From positions 16,982,933 to 17,046,932 of the forward strand of contig NC_060059.1 in assembly GCF_020283565.1 (NCBI RefSeq): a stretch of 64,000 nucleotides of DNA, read 5' to 3'. Below are positions 33,111 to 47,940 of the stretch, piece by piece. The notes under the pieces are model-generated. The model searched no databases. It saw nothing but the letters and a program-made list of their open reading frames with translations, and was not told where the DNA came from. The position numbers and the translations under genes were made by a program. Numbering within the stretch: position 1 is the first letter of the stretch; the number at the start of each line of letters is the position of its first letter. This DNA is from Trifolium pratense (lineage: Eukaryota; Streptophyta; Magnoliopsida; Fabales; Fabaceae).

Positions 33111-35164
33111 TGGCTAAACTGAGGATTGCTATGGCATTTGGATTAGTTTCTTCACATTCATTCAAGAATCTTACAGTTACGTGTTACCTGGACGGGTCAC
33201 GTTCTGCGGTGGACCTGCAGGGAGCCTCTTTTACTGGTCATTGTTGTGATCATATATTTACTGACTTGTTAGATTAGATTGGGAATTTGTTACCGTGATA
33301 TAATAACTTTTGACTTTGGGTCATCATTTTGATAGTGGGTTACTGTAAATTAAATTCCAATTTGTTTACGGATGAAAAATATTCTATCAACCAACAACCA
33401 AGCCTTATCCCACCGAGTGGGGATGAAAAATATTCGACTCTTACGAAATTTGAGTTATATTTGTATTGGCAGATATGGTGTGAAATTTGAATTATACTGT
33501 ATTTGTATTGCCAATTGAAAAAGGTCTTGAATGGGTTGTATATGAGAAACAAATTGAAGAACTGGTTTAACTTAACTAAATTCATGATCAGTTAGCTGGA
33601 TGATTTACAGTTTTTAGATTTAGGGTTGATTCGTTTTCAAAGATTGGTTGAAGGATTACCAAGTTATGGAACTATTATAGCTGGGATTCGATTCTTTGAC
33701 CGGGTTTTGTGAATGCTCAGTAAGAGTTTCATTAACCATTATACTATACCCCAATCATCCAGCTACCATTGTCCTTTTTATGCAGGTTACAAATGCCAAC
33801 TCTAGGCAACTCTCATACACATTCAAGACAAGGCAAGGCAATCATCTCTAGAAGGATGTCAAGTAACCCACCCACCATTGGGGCTTAAGTTGTTGGAAAA
33901 ACAAATTGTCATAATGGAAGCTTCTGATCTCAGCCGATTGACAAAATACCAACTTTTGATTACAGCAACCAAACTTAATCTTACTAAATCGGACAATCGG
34001 TTGGCTATATAGATTAAACGATGTTTTATTTTATATATATATATATATACTCACGAGTTTCAAGACAAAATTTTCTTATTTATGTGTTTAACTGGTCCAT
34101 CCGATGTACTATTTAACATTTTCCATATTCAAATACCAACTTTTGACTAATATCAGCAAATTACCAAGGGATTCCCACATTCCATTGGCATAGAAACAAT
34201 CTCTAGACAATTCATAATTTTTTTTTGTCATGTAGTTTAGTGGCTAAAAATTCCACCTTTAAGATGAATTAGTGAGATGACCGGAGTTCGAACCTTGGTT
34301 TCCTGCATTTATAATGCAATGTCTTCACCATTTAGATATTATTAGAGTGCTTGCATATTAAACAAGATTAAAGATTTAGATTCAACCATCAAATTAAATA
34401 GTTAAAATATACTAAACACTTTTGGTTGAATTTAAATCTTGAACAATATGTTTTTAGTCAAAAATTTCTTGAACAATATGAAGTATTTGTTTTACTTTTA
34501 CCTTTCTGTAAGAATTTTATCTATGATTCATATCTCATGTTGCGAATATGGTAAAACACGAGACTAAAACAATTATTAATATGATTTTTTTTGTCAAAAC
34601 AAATAAAATTATTATTTTTTAAATAGATTGAATCTGATTGGAAAAGGTGTAAAAAAACCATAATTAAAAAAATACTATAAGATACAGTAAACAATACTAA
34701 CATATAAAATGAAAAAAGAGTTTAAAGATTACACATTGTCGGTGTAAATTAATTTTACATCGACAATCGATAGGAATAAAGCATTCTTCCACATCATATT
34801 AAGAAAGTGATGTTTAGTGGGGTGATGTGGCGAAAAACATGGTTGGTATTGATTGACAGCGTAAAATCCTTTTTCTTATGAAAAAAACTTAAATATAAGA
34901 TAAATGAAATGAATATTAGATAAACAGTAAAAAAAATGAATATCAGATAAATGAAGTGAGATTAATTCAGAAATTAGAGCTGACGTATCAAAATAATGGA
35001 TTATCATTGGATGGAATGCGTGTCTCTGAACACAATTTAACATTAGTGTGTGTAAAATAACACGAGTCTGAGAAAGACAAAAGTGAAGAACAAGTGTTGG
35101 AAAGAATGAATACACAGTGATCGAGCGAGAGAGCGGTGTTGTTGTTTTGTTTTCATAGTTTTCA
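33111..35164. other. Intergenic region between EFG1 and the mannosidase gene
   Basis: Probable 3' UTR of EFG1 to about 33300, then AT-rich DNA with a (TA)n run near 34037-34050. The segment 34735-34870 has TGTAAATTAATTTTACA with a matching GTAAAA word at its end and looks like a truncated MITE. TGACGT at ~34981 lies about 185 bases upstream of the next ATG. No other gene is seen. Confidence 0.5.
34215..34340 (+). mobile_element. Possible tRNA-derived SINE fragment
   Basis: An A-box-like word (TAGTTTAGTGGCTA) at ~34235 and a B-box-like word (GGAGTTCGAACC) at ~34282 have tRNA-like spacing. A short sequence follows without a clear poly(A) tail. It does not fold as a tRNA, so a SINE relic is the likelier reading. 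Confidence 0.45.
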
Positions 35165-38100
35165 ATGGAAGAAACTCGAAAAAGCATTCAGATTCAGATC
35201 CATTCATCAATGTTAGTATTATTAGCGTGCATTTCTTGTTCTTATCTCACATTATCTTTCGCCGATACCGTAACAAAACAAGAAGCTAAACAACTTAGAA
35301 ATGAAGTTACTGAAATGTTCTATCACGCTTTTAATGGTTACATGGATAACGCTTTTCCACTCGATGAATTGAAACCTTTATCTTGTTCAGGAGAAGATAC
35401 ACTTGGTGGTTATGCTTTAACTTTGGTTCGTAATTTCAATAATCATTTGTTTCTTGATTTTATTGTATTGTATGTAAGGTGTTTGATTTATTGTTTGTGA
35501 GAATAATTTTTGATTGAAATGTAATGCAGATTGATTCGTTGGATACTTTGGCTTTACTTGGTGACCGTGAACGTTTTGTAGCTTCTGTTGAATGGATTGG
35601 TAAAAATCTTCGCTTTGATATGATAGTGAGTAGATTCAACTAATTCATTTAAATTATTATTGAATAAGTAAAATGTTAAGTTGTTTTTTATTTTGTTATG
35701 GTTGGTTTATTATTGTTTGTTTGTTTGTTTTGTTGGGTTGCAGAATAAAACGGTTTCTCTTTTTGAGACTACTATTAGGGTTCTTGGAGGGTTGATTTCA
35801 GCTCATCAAATTGCTTCTGATTATGCTACGGTATTAGTTTTATCATTTTAAAAGTATAATAGTAATATTACACTCGAGTTGATGAGCTTAGGTTTTGTTT
35901 CGTGGATGATGAGGAGCATTGAGAATGTTGTTGATTGGAATTGGAATTTGAATGGGCTTAGGTTTTGTTTCGTGGATGATGAGGAGCATTGAGAATGTTG
36001 TTGATTGGAATTGGAATTTGAATGTCAATTAGTAGGATTATACTAGGTTTTGGCTTCTCAAGTTCTTTTGGGATATATTGTTTGGAAATCAATTTGGATT
36101 TTATTCATCTGGTGCTCTACTCCGGATAGTCAGATTCTTTGTATATCACCGTTTTATTGATTGTCCCTTTAGTTATATGGATGTTTCTTTGTATGCTGAT
36201 CCATTTGCTGAGTCCTTTTGGGATGTGGTACGGAAGGTGGCTTTTAAGTGCCTAATTGATTGGAACGGTTCTTTCTAGACCCTTTAGGTTGAATTTTCGG
36301 GCCTCTACTTGTCCAGCATTCCATTTTTTGGGTGATTATTTATGCATTCAGTGTACTGATTTGGTACCACTTATATAAGATTATCTTTTTACACGGACAC
36401 TTAAGGTCTTAAATGATTCTCTTCTCATCCAATGTCTGCAGGGTATGAGAGTTCCATCGTATGATAATCAGTTACTGAACTTAGCTGAAGATCTTGCCAG
36501 GAGGTTGTTACCTGCATTTGATACTCCTACTGGTATTACTTGATTCACACATAATTGTGCATTTGTGCTTGTCCTTTAGTATATGTTTTTGTTCATAATT
36601 ATCTTTCTCAATTCCAGAAATGATTACTTTATCTGCATCTTTTTAAACTAAATATGTTATATTATCTTTCTAATTTGCACTTTGATGGGTTTATACGCCA
36701 TTGGTTCTCTGACACCGACACATGCAAGTGAAAAATGATAGTGTGTATTTATGGAAAATAAACTCGTAGTGCTTCACATAACATGTTTGAAGTTTGAGGG
36801 CTGAAATTTGGCATGATTTGTATAAAACTTTAATCAGGTAAAAAAGGGTAAGTACAATGAAAGGGAGGATAATGTATACTTAATAATTCAAGGTTTTTTC
36901 ATGTCTCTGCAAGTTGGAGAGGGGAACCCCTTTGAAACAGCCATGGGCAGAACATCATATAGAAGTTAAAAGCATAGCCCTATCTCATAGAAAATTTAAG
37001 AGCAAAATCCTTTCCTTGCTTTGTAACCAACATTAGGTCATTGAAAAAACCCTCATTATTCATCAGACCAGAAATAGATTCAAAGAACTAAAAGATCACT
37101 ATCCTTCTCTGAAAAGAGAGCACTAGAACAGTATCATTCGGCAAACTAAAGGTGGAACACTAATATTATCTGAACCAACTTTGATACCCTTTATGAGATC
37201 CTTATCAAGAACTCTTGAAAGCCTTGGATTTAAATGATCAATTCAACCACTAAAGTAAACAGCGAAGGGGGACAGAGGTTCATCTTACTTAGCCTCTCGC
37301 TGTACATGAAACCAAAACACGTGTTCTCCATATCATACATGATCTCAGAAAAGTAGCAGCAGAGAGGTGTTAAGAAACCCCCTTTCCTGTTATTTACTGA
37401 GATTGGTGCAAAATTGATACTATTTTCGGTCAGCTTAGCTTGATAGAGAACGTTGTTTTACCTCCTCCATAGTGCATCATATGTTGACTTTTATATGCTA
37501 TGTTGTATTTTCAGGAATTCCATTTGGGTCTGTAAATTTGTTACATGGAGTTGATAAAGATGAAAGCAAGGTAATGTATTCACCTCCTATGCTATTTTCT
37601 TTTATGTTAGAGGATGTAGGTCAATGCTTTCTAGTCAATGATCATGTAAAGTGGCTAATGGTGTCAACTGATGTAAAAGTAACAAGTGGGCAGCTGATTT
37701 TAGTTTAGCACAGGAAATGGTTCAGAGACTGTTCTTTGCTCCACCATTTTTTGTTTTAAGAAACAGGAAATTCTTCCAAGATATGTTTTCTTATTATATT
37801 TCGTATACTGTCAACTTTTCTGTTGTTTCATATTGTGTTAAATTTGGTATTTTCGTGCTTAGATAACTTCAACAGCTGGTGGTGGAACCTTGACTCTTGA
37901 ATTTGGCGTTTTAAGCCGCTTGACAAATGATCCTAGTAAGTTTAACATTTCACCTTTAGATAATTTGTACACATAAAATGCTATGTATCGAGATCAACTC
38001 TAATATATTTTAGATCATTCAAACATGATTAATTTTGGTGCCTAAAGATTGATATAATTCATCAAAAGCTTTGGCTTTCATCTGTCCACAAGGTGGTCAA

Positions 38101-41100
38101 AATCGTGATCTTACACATAAAATCATACAATCATATGATCTTTGATGACCTTGGTTATCCTGATCACAAGCAAAATTTCAATCTTATATGAAAGTATGGG
38201 ATCGGCGACGTTACTTGGCAGTATTTGCTATCCTGGAAGATTATGATTTTAACTTGAAAGATGCTCTAGATTAGATATCTAAAATTTGACTACTTAACTT
38301 TGAAATTTTAGTCTGGGCACCTGTTAAAAGCTTGGTGTTTTTGTATTTATCTATTTGTTGAGTTTTTATGTTGTACCTGTTAATACTCTAGCTTAAGTTG
38401 TTAATTTATGACCTATGATTTGTTTAGGACTTTCTTATTCCTTTGGATTTTGAATTCAAGTGTAATCAAGTATTTGTAGTGATTTAAAGTTTCCTTCTCA
38501 TCTATGCTATTTATAATTAAGAGAAGGTTAAATTCAAGGCGAGTCTTTAAAGTATTGCATCTTTGCAAAAGTACTGAAAACTATGAAAGTAGTATCATAT
38601 AACTAAGAAAAATACTGCAAAGGAAGTTGTCCAGGCATAATAGTCCATATCAAGAATTTACTCAAGATTGTAAATCGTGGGATAATAACACAAGACCATA
38701 AGATCCTACAAAATTCATAAACATGTATATAAATCTCTTCCTCATGTAGTTTTCCCTTAATTAATCAGCAATTGTTTTCCTTCTTTAGTTGCTAGTTGCT
38801 GCCACTTGAACCTTGAATTTGTAGCTTGGCATTTTCTCATCGAGTTATCTCTCTCTTAGCACATACTTCGAGAACCAAAACAAACAAGTAAATCATAAAT
38901 ACAGTTGAGTGCTTTGTTCAATTATTGTATCTTGTACCAAATCCATCTCCTTTGATAGCTAAGTCAAAAACGCCTTTAGTATAATTCTACATCTTAAATG
39001 TTGCCAGTTTTGTCTATCCACAATTTTTTACAGCTTTTGCTATGTACTTTGGTTTTTAGCATTTCTTTACTTGCCAATTTTTACGTTCTTCACTCTCTTA
39101 GGGTGGGGGGACTAGGGTACACTGTCTTATTACTTATAGTCCTTTCTGTGTGAATTTTTAACATGCAGTTTTTGAACAAGTCACCAAGAATGCAGTGCTT
39201 GCACTTTGGGCACGACGTTCAAAGCTTAATTTGGTTGGTGCTCATATTAATGTATTTACAGGTGAATGGACACAAAAGGTACATAATGCATTTTATTTGT
39301 TGAAAAATACACAATAAAGAGTTTTAAGGAGAACACACACACACACACATGCACACAGAGATACAATATATGAAGCATTCTTTATTTTGTGGCACTTTGC
39401 CATCTATTATTTGTAGTGAGCCATATAATATATTTAATTTTATATCCTACTTTCTTCAGCAATTATATAGTGCTTCTATTCCTACTCCTGTTTTATCTAT
39501 AAGTGTGTACCTTGCTAGCTATGTTAGCGAGAATAATAGTAATTAGTAACTACCTCACTCTCTTTGTCTTTCTGCAGGATGCTGGGATAGGAACTAGTAT
39601 TGACTCCTTTTATGAGTATTTATTGAAGGTGAGTAGCTGTAATTTAGTATGATGAAGCCTCCACGGCAGGAATTTAGTATTATGAACTAGTTGTATTACT
39701 TTTCTTCTTCTGCAAATGTCCCTTTTTGTGCTAGATTTTTTTTAGTTAATATTACATTGTTTGATTTTGTTTTCCATACATGATCTTCAGGCTTATCTAT
39801 TATTTGGAGATGAGGAGTACTTGTATATATTCCAAGAAGCTTATTCCGCCGCCATGCATTATCTTTACCACGATCCTTGGTAAGTGCCTGTGGCAATGCG
39901 TGCCACCCTTCAAATATACTTGACTTGTTGTCTAAGTTCTTTGAAACTCAAAAGCATGTTTATTTTTTAATGTATTTCAAGTTTGAAACTTGGACTTGGA
40001 TTTATGCTTCTAGGTATGTAGAAGTTAATATGGACTCCGCTGCTATAGTATGGCCATTATTTAACAGTCTGCAGGCATTTTGGCCTGGCCTTCAGGTTTT
40101 AATTTTCTTGTTTTTAATATAAATATAGTGTTTTTAGTTGATCTGTATAAATAATTATACCATAGTTAAGGCTAATTATAACAAGTATTTTTTGCAAGGT
40201 TTTAGCTGGAGATATCAATCCTGCAATTCGTACTCATGCTGCCTTCTTGAGTGTCTGGAGAAGATATGGTTTTACTCCCGAGGGCTTTAATCTTGCTAGT
40301 CTCACTGTTCAGGTATATTTAGTTTTGACACCTGAGAACCAATATGGATATTAAAATGCTTGTTTAGTTATAGCTCAAGCCTTCTATCTATTCGTAGCAT
40401 TTTAAAGCAATTGTTCAATTGTACCTGATTTTGAAAAACATCCTCTTCAATAAATTTCTAGCTCAAAATCTCTTGTTCATATGGTATATAAATTCTTTTA
40501 CTGAAAAAAGAATCTCATTAGTGAGGAAATAGGAAGGTACAACTATGGGGATGATGAGATATCTTTCAAACATAAATGTTGAAAAATTGAGAGTGCAACA
40601 AGACTGCCCGTCTATATCCAATATGGCTACATTCTTGAAGTTACATGAACCGAACACTAAAGAGAATCAATTAAAGAATTCTATCCCATAACAAGTTTAA
40701 AGGCAACGAGGTGTCTTAGTCAAGTGCAGCAAAGAATGGCTAAGACAACAAGCTGGCAAAACATTTAACTTCAACCGTAAAAATAAAAAACTGTTTTATG
40801 ACAAGACAGTATCAAAGATTACGAAGAATACCAAAAATCGTTCCATAGGATAGGAATGAAGGTTGCTAGCTTCTTTTATAATGCAAGAAAAAGGGGCATA
40901 CTTTTTTGAAGCTAGATCACAACATAATATCTGAGAGAGAGCAGTTGGAGATATATAACTTAACAAGTGTTGATAGTAAAACTAATCACAAGATGAACAT
41001 TATTGGTTTTATGTTACACAGATTTAACATGTTTCTCTTGTCAGTGTTAATGTTGGAGTAATTCAAGCAGTTGATGATAGATTGACTGTGGGAGATTTTA

Positions 41101-44100
41101 AGATATAAATCAGCCATTTAATTGATGATCCTTCATTTTCATTTAGCCAAATCTAATGCATTTTCTTTTTTTGCCAATAGAAAAGTAACTTACAATTTCT
41201 TCTTTTAGGAGAAAGCTTTTGCTTTATTATCTCTAATATTTATGATCTCTATATTTTTTTCTCTCATTATATCAGCATGGGCAAAAGAGTTACCCGCTGC
41301 GGCCTGAGTTAATAGAGAGCACGTATTGGCTATACAAAGCTACCAGAGATCCTAGGTCTGCTTATATCTGCTTTTAGTTTGTGGTCCCATTAATAAAAAT
41401 TGCTTGCTTATGTCTGCTTCTTATTGTTCTACAAATGTATACTGTATATAAGCCCACTTTACCAACACAAATAAGTCTAGTCGCATACTTACAAATTCAA
41501 AAGAAGTGTTCTCTCTCTTTTCTCTCTCTTTACATGTTTGTTGCCTACTTCATTTTCATTGTGGTTTTAAGCCATGAACTAGTCTTCAAAAGCATTGTTT
41601 GGGAGATTTAACACAGCCTCTTTTAATTTTTTAATTTCAGTTTCACATTATTTCTTAGTCTCACCTTTTCTTAGAATATTACTATACAAATTATTCCTCT
41701 TTTGTTTCACGGCCCCCATGTTATTCATTTGCCTCTTTCTCAGTGCCTTTATTTTTGCCTTTTAACCCTTCTAGATATGTATACTTTTCACTTCTCTGTT
41801 CACCCTCCCTCTCTACTTTTTAATTCTTTTTTCCTTTCAATCTTAGCAACTCTTATCTTGTTCCTCGGAGATTGTGCTGCCACCGGGGAATGCACAGTGG
41901 GAGCACTGGAGCGATCTGACCCACAATTGGTAGTGTAACGATAGACAGATAAATGTAGTTGTGTGTCTTAAGGGTCCTCATAATTCTCTTATTTTTTAGG
42001 ATAACAAAGCAAGGATAATCACAATCAGTTAAGGACTTAGTAGAGTAGTGTAACTCACAGAAATCAAATACAACCGACTACTATTTCAAGATAACATCAT
42101 TATGGATTTTGTTAGTAGACTTAAGAATTCAGCCTAGCCCTTTACCTGGACTGTCAATTACATAGTGTTCTTGCAGGCTTTCTTTTTCTTCTTCTCTTGT
42201 AAAAGGGAAATCCAAAACCAGGTGGGATGATTTGATTGATTTCACGTTTTCATGGAGTGCATTAAGAGAATATAACATTTTCAACTCTTGGACTAGATTA
42301 ACATCGATAGTCAGAAAATTAATTTTACCTTTTAAGCAAAAATCTACTAAAAGTAACTTTTGGAAATGTAAAATTCCTTATAGTCATTATAAACAGACTA
42401 GAGGAAAGACAGGCACCGCCTTTATCGCACTGGTTGGTTATAATTTTTTTAAAATAAATTACAATCAAATAATTTAGGCAAATAAGATCAAAATAAGTTC
42501 CCTTTACAGTGGGATTGTTCCTATGTCAATGGGATTTAACTTAAATAATATAAAAATGATAAAATTGTAAATACAATAGTTTAAATGCAGGGTATAATTG
42601 GAAGAAAATGTATTACACTAAAACTAAGTATTCCCTTTTTATACAGGTATGCATAAATGCTTTTTCTTTGTATTTTGGTGGATTTTTTTGTTGTCATTCT
42701 TTTGCTTTTAGAGGATGCACCATCATTCACGATTTTTCAAGTGGTCTGCAATTAATATATTTTTGTTTTTTCCTTTTTCCTGCAAAAACGGAAGTTGAGA
42801 TTACTTTTCATGATCAACTTTTATAAATGATTTGTTGATAGCTGTGGTGTATGTTTTGTTCTAATATATGAATTTTAATTCTGTCATGTATTTCTTTGTA
42901 GATATCTTGATGCTGGGAGGGACATGCTTGCTAGTTTACAGTATGGTGCTCGATGTCCTTGTGGATATTGTCACATTTCAGATGTTGAACATCACAAACA
43001 GGAAGATCACATGGAGAGCTTCTTTTTAGCTGAGACAGTAAGAATATATTCTACATGATTTTGAGAACAATTGCCTTCCTCCTAAACTTTTTGAAATCCA
43101 TAAAGCAAAAGTTTATAACATAATTTATTCAAGTTGTTTCACTGAATACCATTGTCAAGTACAGTCGGTCATCTTTATTTAGGACTTCAACTGTTGTTTC
43201 TAGTAGCATTGAGAATTGGAGATTATGATTTTAGGTGCGGCTTTGGTACAATTTCTAGCTCTTGTAAAAGCTCAAGTTTTTGTGTGAAAGCCTAGGAATG
43301 TTTTTTATGAATTTCATTTTGTTTGAGCTCTCTTCCATTATAAATTATGCCTCTTATTATCATCAACATTTGTCTTTTCTTTCATATTTTGTCTTCTATT
43401 ATTTGTTTGAAAGAGGAATTTTGCTAATAACCTATATTACTATTAGGTGAAGTATCTGTGGCTCCTTTTTGATTTAGCCGCGGGTCCTGATAACATTGTG
43501 GAAAATGGACCATACAAGTGAGTAGGCTTATATGTTTGCAATTTAGTAGCTGGTCTTTTTATACTATAAAATTAAGTTGCTTTCTTTTTCTGCTTGTTGT
43601 AATACAGGTACGTATTCAGCACTGAAGGTCATTTACTGCCTGCTACTCCTCAAATCTCTCTTGCGAGAGACCATTGTTTATACTATGGGGCTTATTGTAG
43701 AAGTGGTGATTTGAGACAAACTTATTTTGTGTCTGAGGCAGACAAAGATAAGCACGAATCAAATGATAGTAGAATTTATGGGAGCTGGACTAAAGCTACA
43801 TATTCCTCAGAATACCCCACTTCTGAACCAAGTGCATCTTCTGGTTTGATCAAGGTACTCAATACACTTTCCTCGCATCACTCTCACTGATTCTATTTCC
43901 CTCCTTTCACATTATTCATCATCTTATGTTACTGTAGGATTTGAAATGGACAGATTTCTTCACTCTTATTTCATTAAAATTTTAAATAGATCAGAAGTTC
44001 AGAAATCTAGTTATCTCATTAAAATTTGGGTTCCACTTAATATTATCTATTTCTTATTCTGTTTTTTTGAGAAGATAAAAGTGGTTCAATGATAGAAACT

Positions 44101-44596
44101 GGATAAGAAACAAAATGGAATGAGATTTTTAATAGAACCATGATTCTCAATCTACCACCAGTGGATTAACAGATGTATGTCACAGCTGAACGTAGTTGAC
44201 AAGTAACTGCCAATTGATAATGAATTAATGATTAACATATTCAAGAATAAATAATAGATAGTTCTAAAGAAATCCAATTTGTGTTATGTTTATTTTGGAA
44301 ATATTTTTGTTTTATAATTTAAATCGGAAACAATTCTTTCATGTTTGAGTTTTTTTGCTATAATTCTGCAGGGTTTCTGCCCAGGACTAAATCATGGACA
44401 GAAGTTTGGTTTATTATACATGCATTCGAATGATGAACATCGTGATCATGAAACCACCCAACCGGAAGAACCAACAATTGTACAAAGCCATTCAGTGATG
44501 CTTCTTCCTGCCCAGAATTCTGACCGTTCGGTACCTAATTCTGGCAATGATCATAATGATAGTCAGACTAGTGGTGAATCAGATGTTACTTCTTGA
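35165..44596 (+). CDS. EDEM-type GH47 alpha-mannosidase (MNS4/MNS5-like)
   Basis: Sixteen exons: 35165-35425, 35530-35625, 35744-35830, 36442-36532, 37515-37570, 37863-37935, 39169-39278, 39578-39628, 39791-39879, 40014-40095, 40199-40312, 41276-41355, 42902-43037, 43447-43517, 43608-43854, 44372-44596. They total 1869 nt (622 aa). Residues ~15-33 are a hydrophobic signal/anchor. Residues ~37-500 are the GH47 barrel, with the expected motifs: LFETTIRVLGG (Glu127), SIDSFYEYLLK (Asp267), LRPELIES (Glu381/384) and STEGH (Thr471, calcium site). The enzyme trims mannose from misfolded glycoproteins in ER-associated degradation. Arabidopsis MNS4 and MNS5 are the plant EDEMs, and the length is closer to MNS4. 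An NKT sequon lies at 120-122. The last ~100 residues are a polar, probably disordered tail without KDEL. Confidence 0.92.
35886..36025. repeat. 70-bp tandem duplication in mannosidase intron 3
   Basis: Two adjacent copies, 35886-35955 and 35956-36025, match at 69 of 70 positions. They begin GCTTAGGTTTTGTTTCGTGG. The duplication is recent and intronic, so it should not change the protein. Confidence 0.9.
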
Positions 44597-45626
44597 AGTG
44601 AGAGTTCTAATGCTAATAGTGACTGAGGTGCTGATCCAATTTAGATCAGATTAGATCTCAGGTAAGCAAGAGGATTGACGGAAGGATACATATTTTCAAC
44701 TTTATAGTGTTATACTACTTCTCACACTTCTCCGGTTTTCAACCTGAAATATAAATCAAAGCTTTGTTAGTATGTTCATAATTGAGAAAGGATAGTAAGT
44801 TAGATAATTTAGCAACTGGTTGATACAGTGAGCATGGAGCTGCAATAGTTGAATGATGGATGAACTGACCCGTTAGATGTACTTCTTAGGTTGTACTACC
44901 AAATGTCTGAGACATTGCTCTGCCCTCCGCCTCTTGTTCATCATCGGGCTCGTGTACAAGAGTATAATGTAATTCATTTTGTTGTATCATTGTTTCTGGT
45001 TGGTTCATGTAACCTATTTTCCCAGAGGTAGTGTATGTGTGATAGACATTGTCAACATCAAATTAGATCACAATTTTAATTTCTCTGATAGAGTAGCAAA
45101 TATTTATCATCCATTTTGCCAACTTATATAATTTCTTAGAGGGGAATTCTGAAAATAGCTACATTGAGCAATTTTAGCTGGATTATGGTCTCATGTTAGA
45201 TAAAGTATTACAAGATTTAGAGTGTCTGAATTAAACTTCCATCCATCACGAAAGTATGTTTTTTTCAAGAGAAAATGAAAGGAAAAATTAATTTTGCTCG
45301 TTTGATTGGGGATAGAAAACACAATGGGGGACATACATGATAGCATCTACATTGATACTTAATTTTCTCACCCAAGATGAAAAGGGAAGAAAATAAGAAA
45401 TCTTGTTGAAACAACACTTTTCTATATGATTACATGAAAATGTAGTATGTTTGTAGTTGCATGTGATTATTAATTTTGAGAACAAACACAATTGGAAGTG
45501 GTTCAAGAGCCTATTTTATGAGAACTTGGGAAGATAAAAGATATGTTTGATTTGCAGAAAAATAAGAGACCGGACAAGACAACTTTTAGTACTGTCTTTG
45601 ATTTTAAATCCATGTTTGGAGTTGGA

Positions 45627-45704
45627 CAAATTAATGGCAAAATGATTGAACAAAATTCAAAATTCCAAATTAATGGCAAAATGATTGAACAAAATTCAAA
45701 ATTC
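45627..45704. repeat. 39-bp tandem duplication
   Basis: Two consecutive copies of a 39-base unit starting CAAATTAATGGCAAAATGAT at 45627 and 45666. It creates short repeated peptides in both strands' frames, which are not real genes. Confidence 0.85.
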
Positions 45705-47795
45705 TTGTACATTACTAATCACAGGACAATTTTTTGGCCTAAATATAAGTTGTCTAAAATATTAAAATAATCTTTTGTCCACCAAACATCTTATAAAATA
45801 AAAAAATGTTCAATAATTTAGATGTTTATCATATATATAGTTCACAATCACATATATGATTAGTAACCAAAAAATAATAATATGGTTAATCACGTAATGA
45901 ACATAATGAGATGTTGTAATTTATTGACTATCCACTCAATACATTAATTATGATTTCAAATGTCACTAATAATGATTTCATATTTTAATACTTAAAAATA
46001 GTATTAGGGATGATAATGCATACGATATTTTGGTGCACGTCCCTATTATTTGCAGATTGAAAAATTACTCGTATTCAGATTTATATACACGCGTGAGTAA
46101 CAATTTTAATTTTTATTATCCGTACCTATATCCGGTGGATACCTAAATGTTCATACTTGTATCTGTTACCTACACACTACACATATTAGTGAAAAATTTA
46201 TTTGTGGTCTTTTATCTGATATTTTTTTTTTTGTTTTGTAGAAATTTATTTGTGGCACTTGAATCACCTATTTAAACTGTATTACTCATTTAAGCTGTCG
46301 AGTTTTTATACTAAATTTGTGTGCAAAAATAAAATAACACTAAAGTAAAGATGAAATATTATTTCAGGGATTTGTTTTTACTTTTGTTGATTCGTTGAAT
46401 GTGGGGACTAAATAAAGTGAACAAACATCAAATTTAGAAACACCATGATGTTGCCTTCACCTCAAAGCCACCACCATATCTTTTGAATGAATCAAAAGGG
46501 TTGAAATTCAACTCATTGATCTAGGGGATAGGGAAAAAAAACTGTCAATAGGTAGTTACATGTTTCAGTATATAATATATGCATGTGTGACATATAATAT
46601 AATTATATATAACTATCAAATTTATCTTAAAGTTTTGTATTAATTATAAAAAAAAAAAAATTTCAACCATTTGTTGGCATTAACCATCTAGTTTTCCGGA
46701 AAGGGGCCTAATCATAGTTCGACTACAAAATAAGTAAAATCTAATCTATACTTATTCTCACCAGAAATCAAACTCGGTACTCCTGAACCATTCGTTCTAA
46801 AGGGACACATTATATAACATACTAGTATTTTTTTTTTCTTCTGACATTGATGGATCGGGTCTCATTCTTTTACAGCACATGAGAGTGGGAGCATATGTTC
46901 CTTTTTCTTGTGTAAGTAGCATTTCTTAATTTGGTCAAAACAGCATTTTGAAACATCACAGTTTAATGTCAGCAACAATTTATTTTTCTTTACTTGTGCA
47001 TTAGTAAATCTCATTGTTTCCTGCTATATATTGTGCACCAGTGAAGACAATTTCTGTTCTGTCAGTAAAATAGTTTTTTAAGACTGTGCCTTTCCCTTAA
47101 ACTTTGCCGGGAAGAGGGATCTAAACTTGTTAATTAGCTAGATTCATAGCATGATTATTTTATATTGCCTATATATAGTTTATTAAGATACCATATAGTG
47201 TATATATATATTTTTGTTTTTACCACCATTATCTGCCTAATCTAGTTCACATCAGTTCTGACATCAATTAGTTACAGCCTCTCTCGATTTCAATTATAGG
47301 GGATCTAGTGTGGTCTTTCCTATGAAATCCAGTGTCAATCACTACTAAAAATGTAACTTATTATCTCATTAGTTCCTGAATATATAATATATTTAAATTA
47401 TAAATACAACTATAATATCTTATTTGTCACTAATTTTATAGACTAAATTTACCAACAAAAGAATACATTTGAAAATTAAATTGATTATCTAAAAATAGAT
47501 TCAAGGATCAAAATAACTAAAAAAGAGACATTTGTAAGTCTCTTTGCAATTTTGATATATTTAAGAATTAATATAACATCGAGTTATACATTCGAGGATT
47601 AAGATGATAGTTTGTCCATTTATTTATAAGAAAACTATGTTCATATATTTTATAATATGATGACAAGTGGTATGTTGCTAAGCAGAGAATATTGCCATAA
47701 AACTGAAGTTATGTCTAGTGAAGACTGTTTTATAAGTTAATTTAATTAATCATGTTAATTTCCCAAAACTTTCATCAAAAGAAGCTAAAAAAGTA

Positions 47796-47940
47796 CTTGC
47801 TCTAGACACAATTATAAGCAAAAAATACTTTTTAGGTTCATTGAAAAAATAATGTATATAGTCTATATTATTGACAAGATACATTACTTTTTCAATAAAC
47901 CTAAAAAGTGATTTTTACTTATAATTATATTCGGAGGGAG
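47796..47940. mobile_element. Stowaway-like MITE
   Basis: The 145-bp palindromic element is flanked by TA on both sides. The right end reads TCGGAGGGAG, the complement of the usual CTCCCTCCG start. Arms pair over much of the element (CTTTTTAGGTTCATTGAAAA with TTTTCAATAAACCTAAAAAG). The left end is worn. Confidence 0.7.

Noticed and set aside
34970..35020. ER-stress element before the EDEM gene
   Set aside because: TGACGT and an ATTGG word are present, but their order and spacing do not match the CCAAT-N9-CCACG element.
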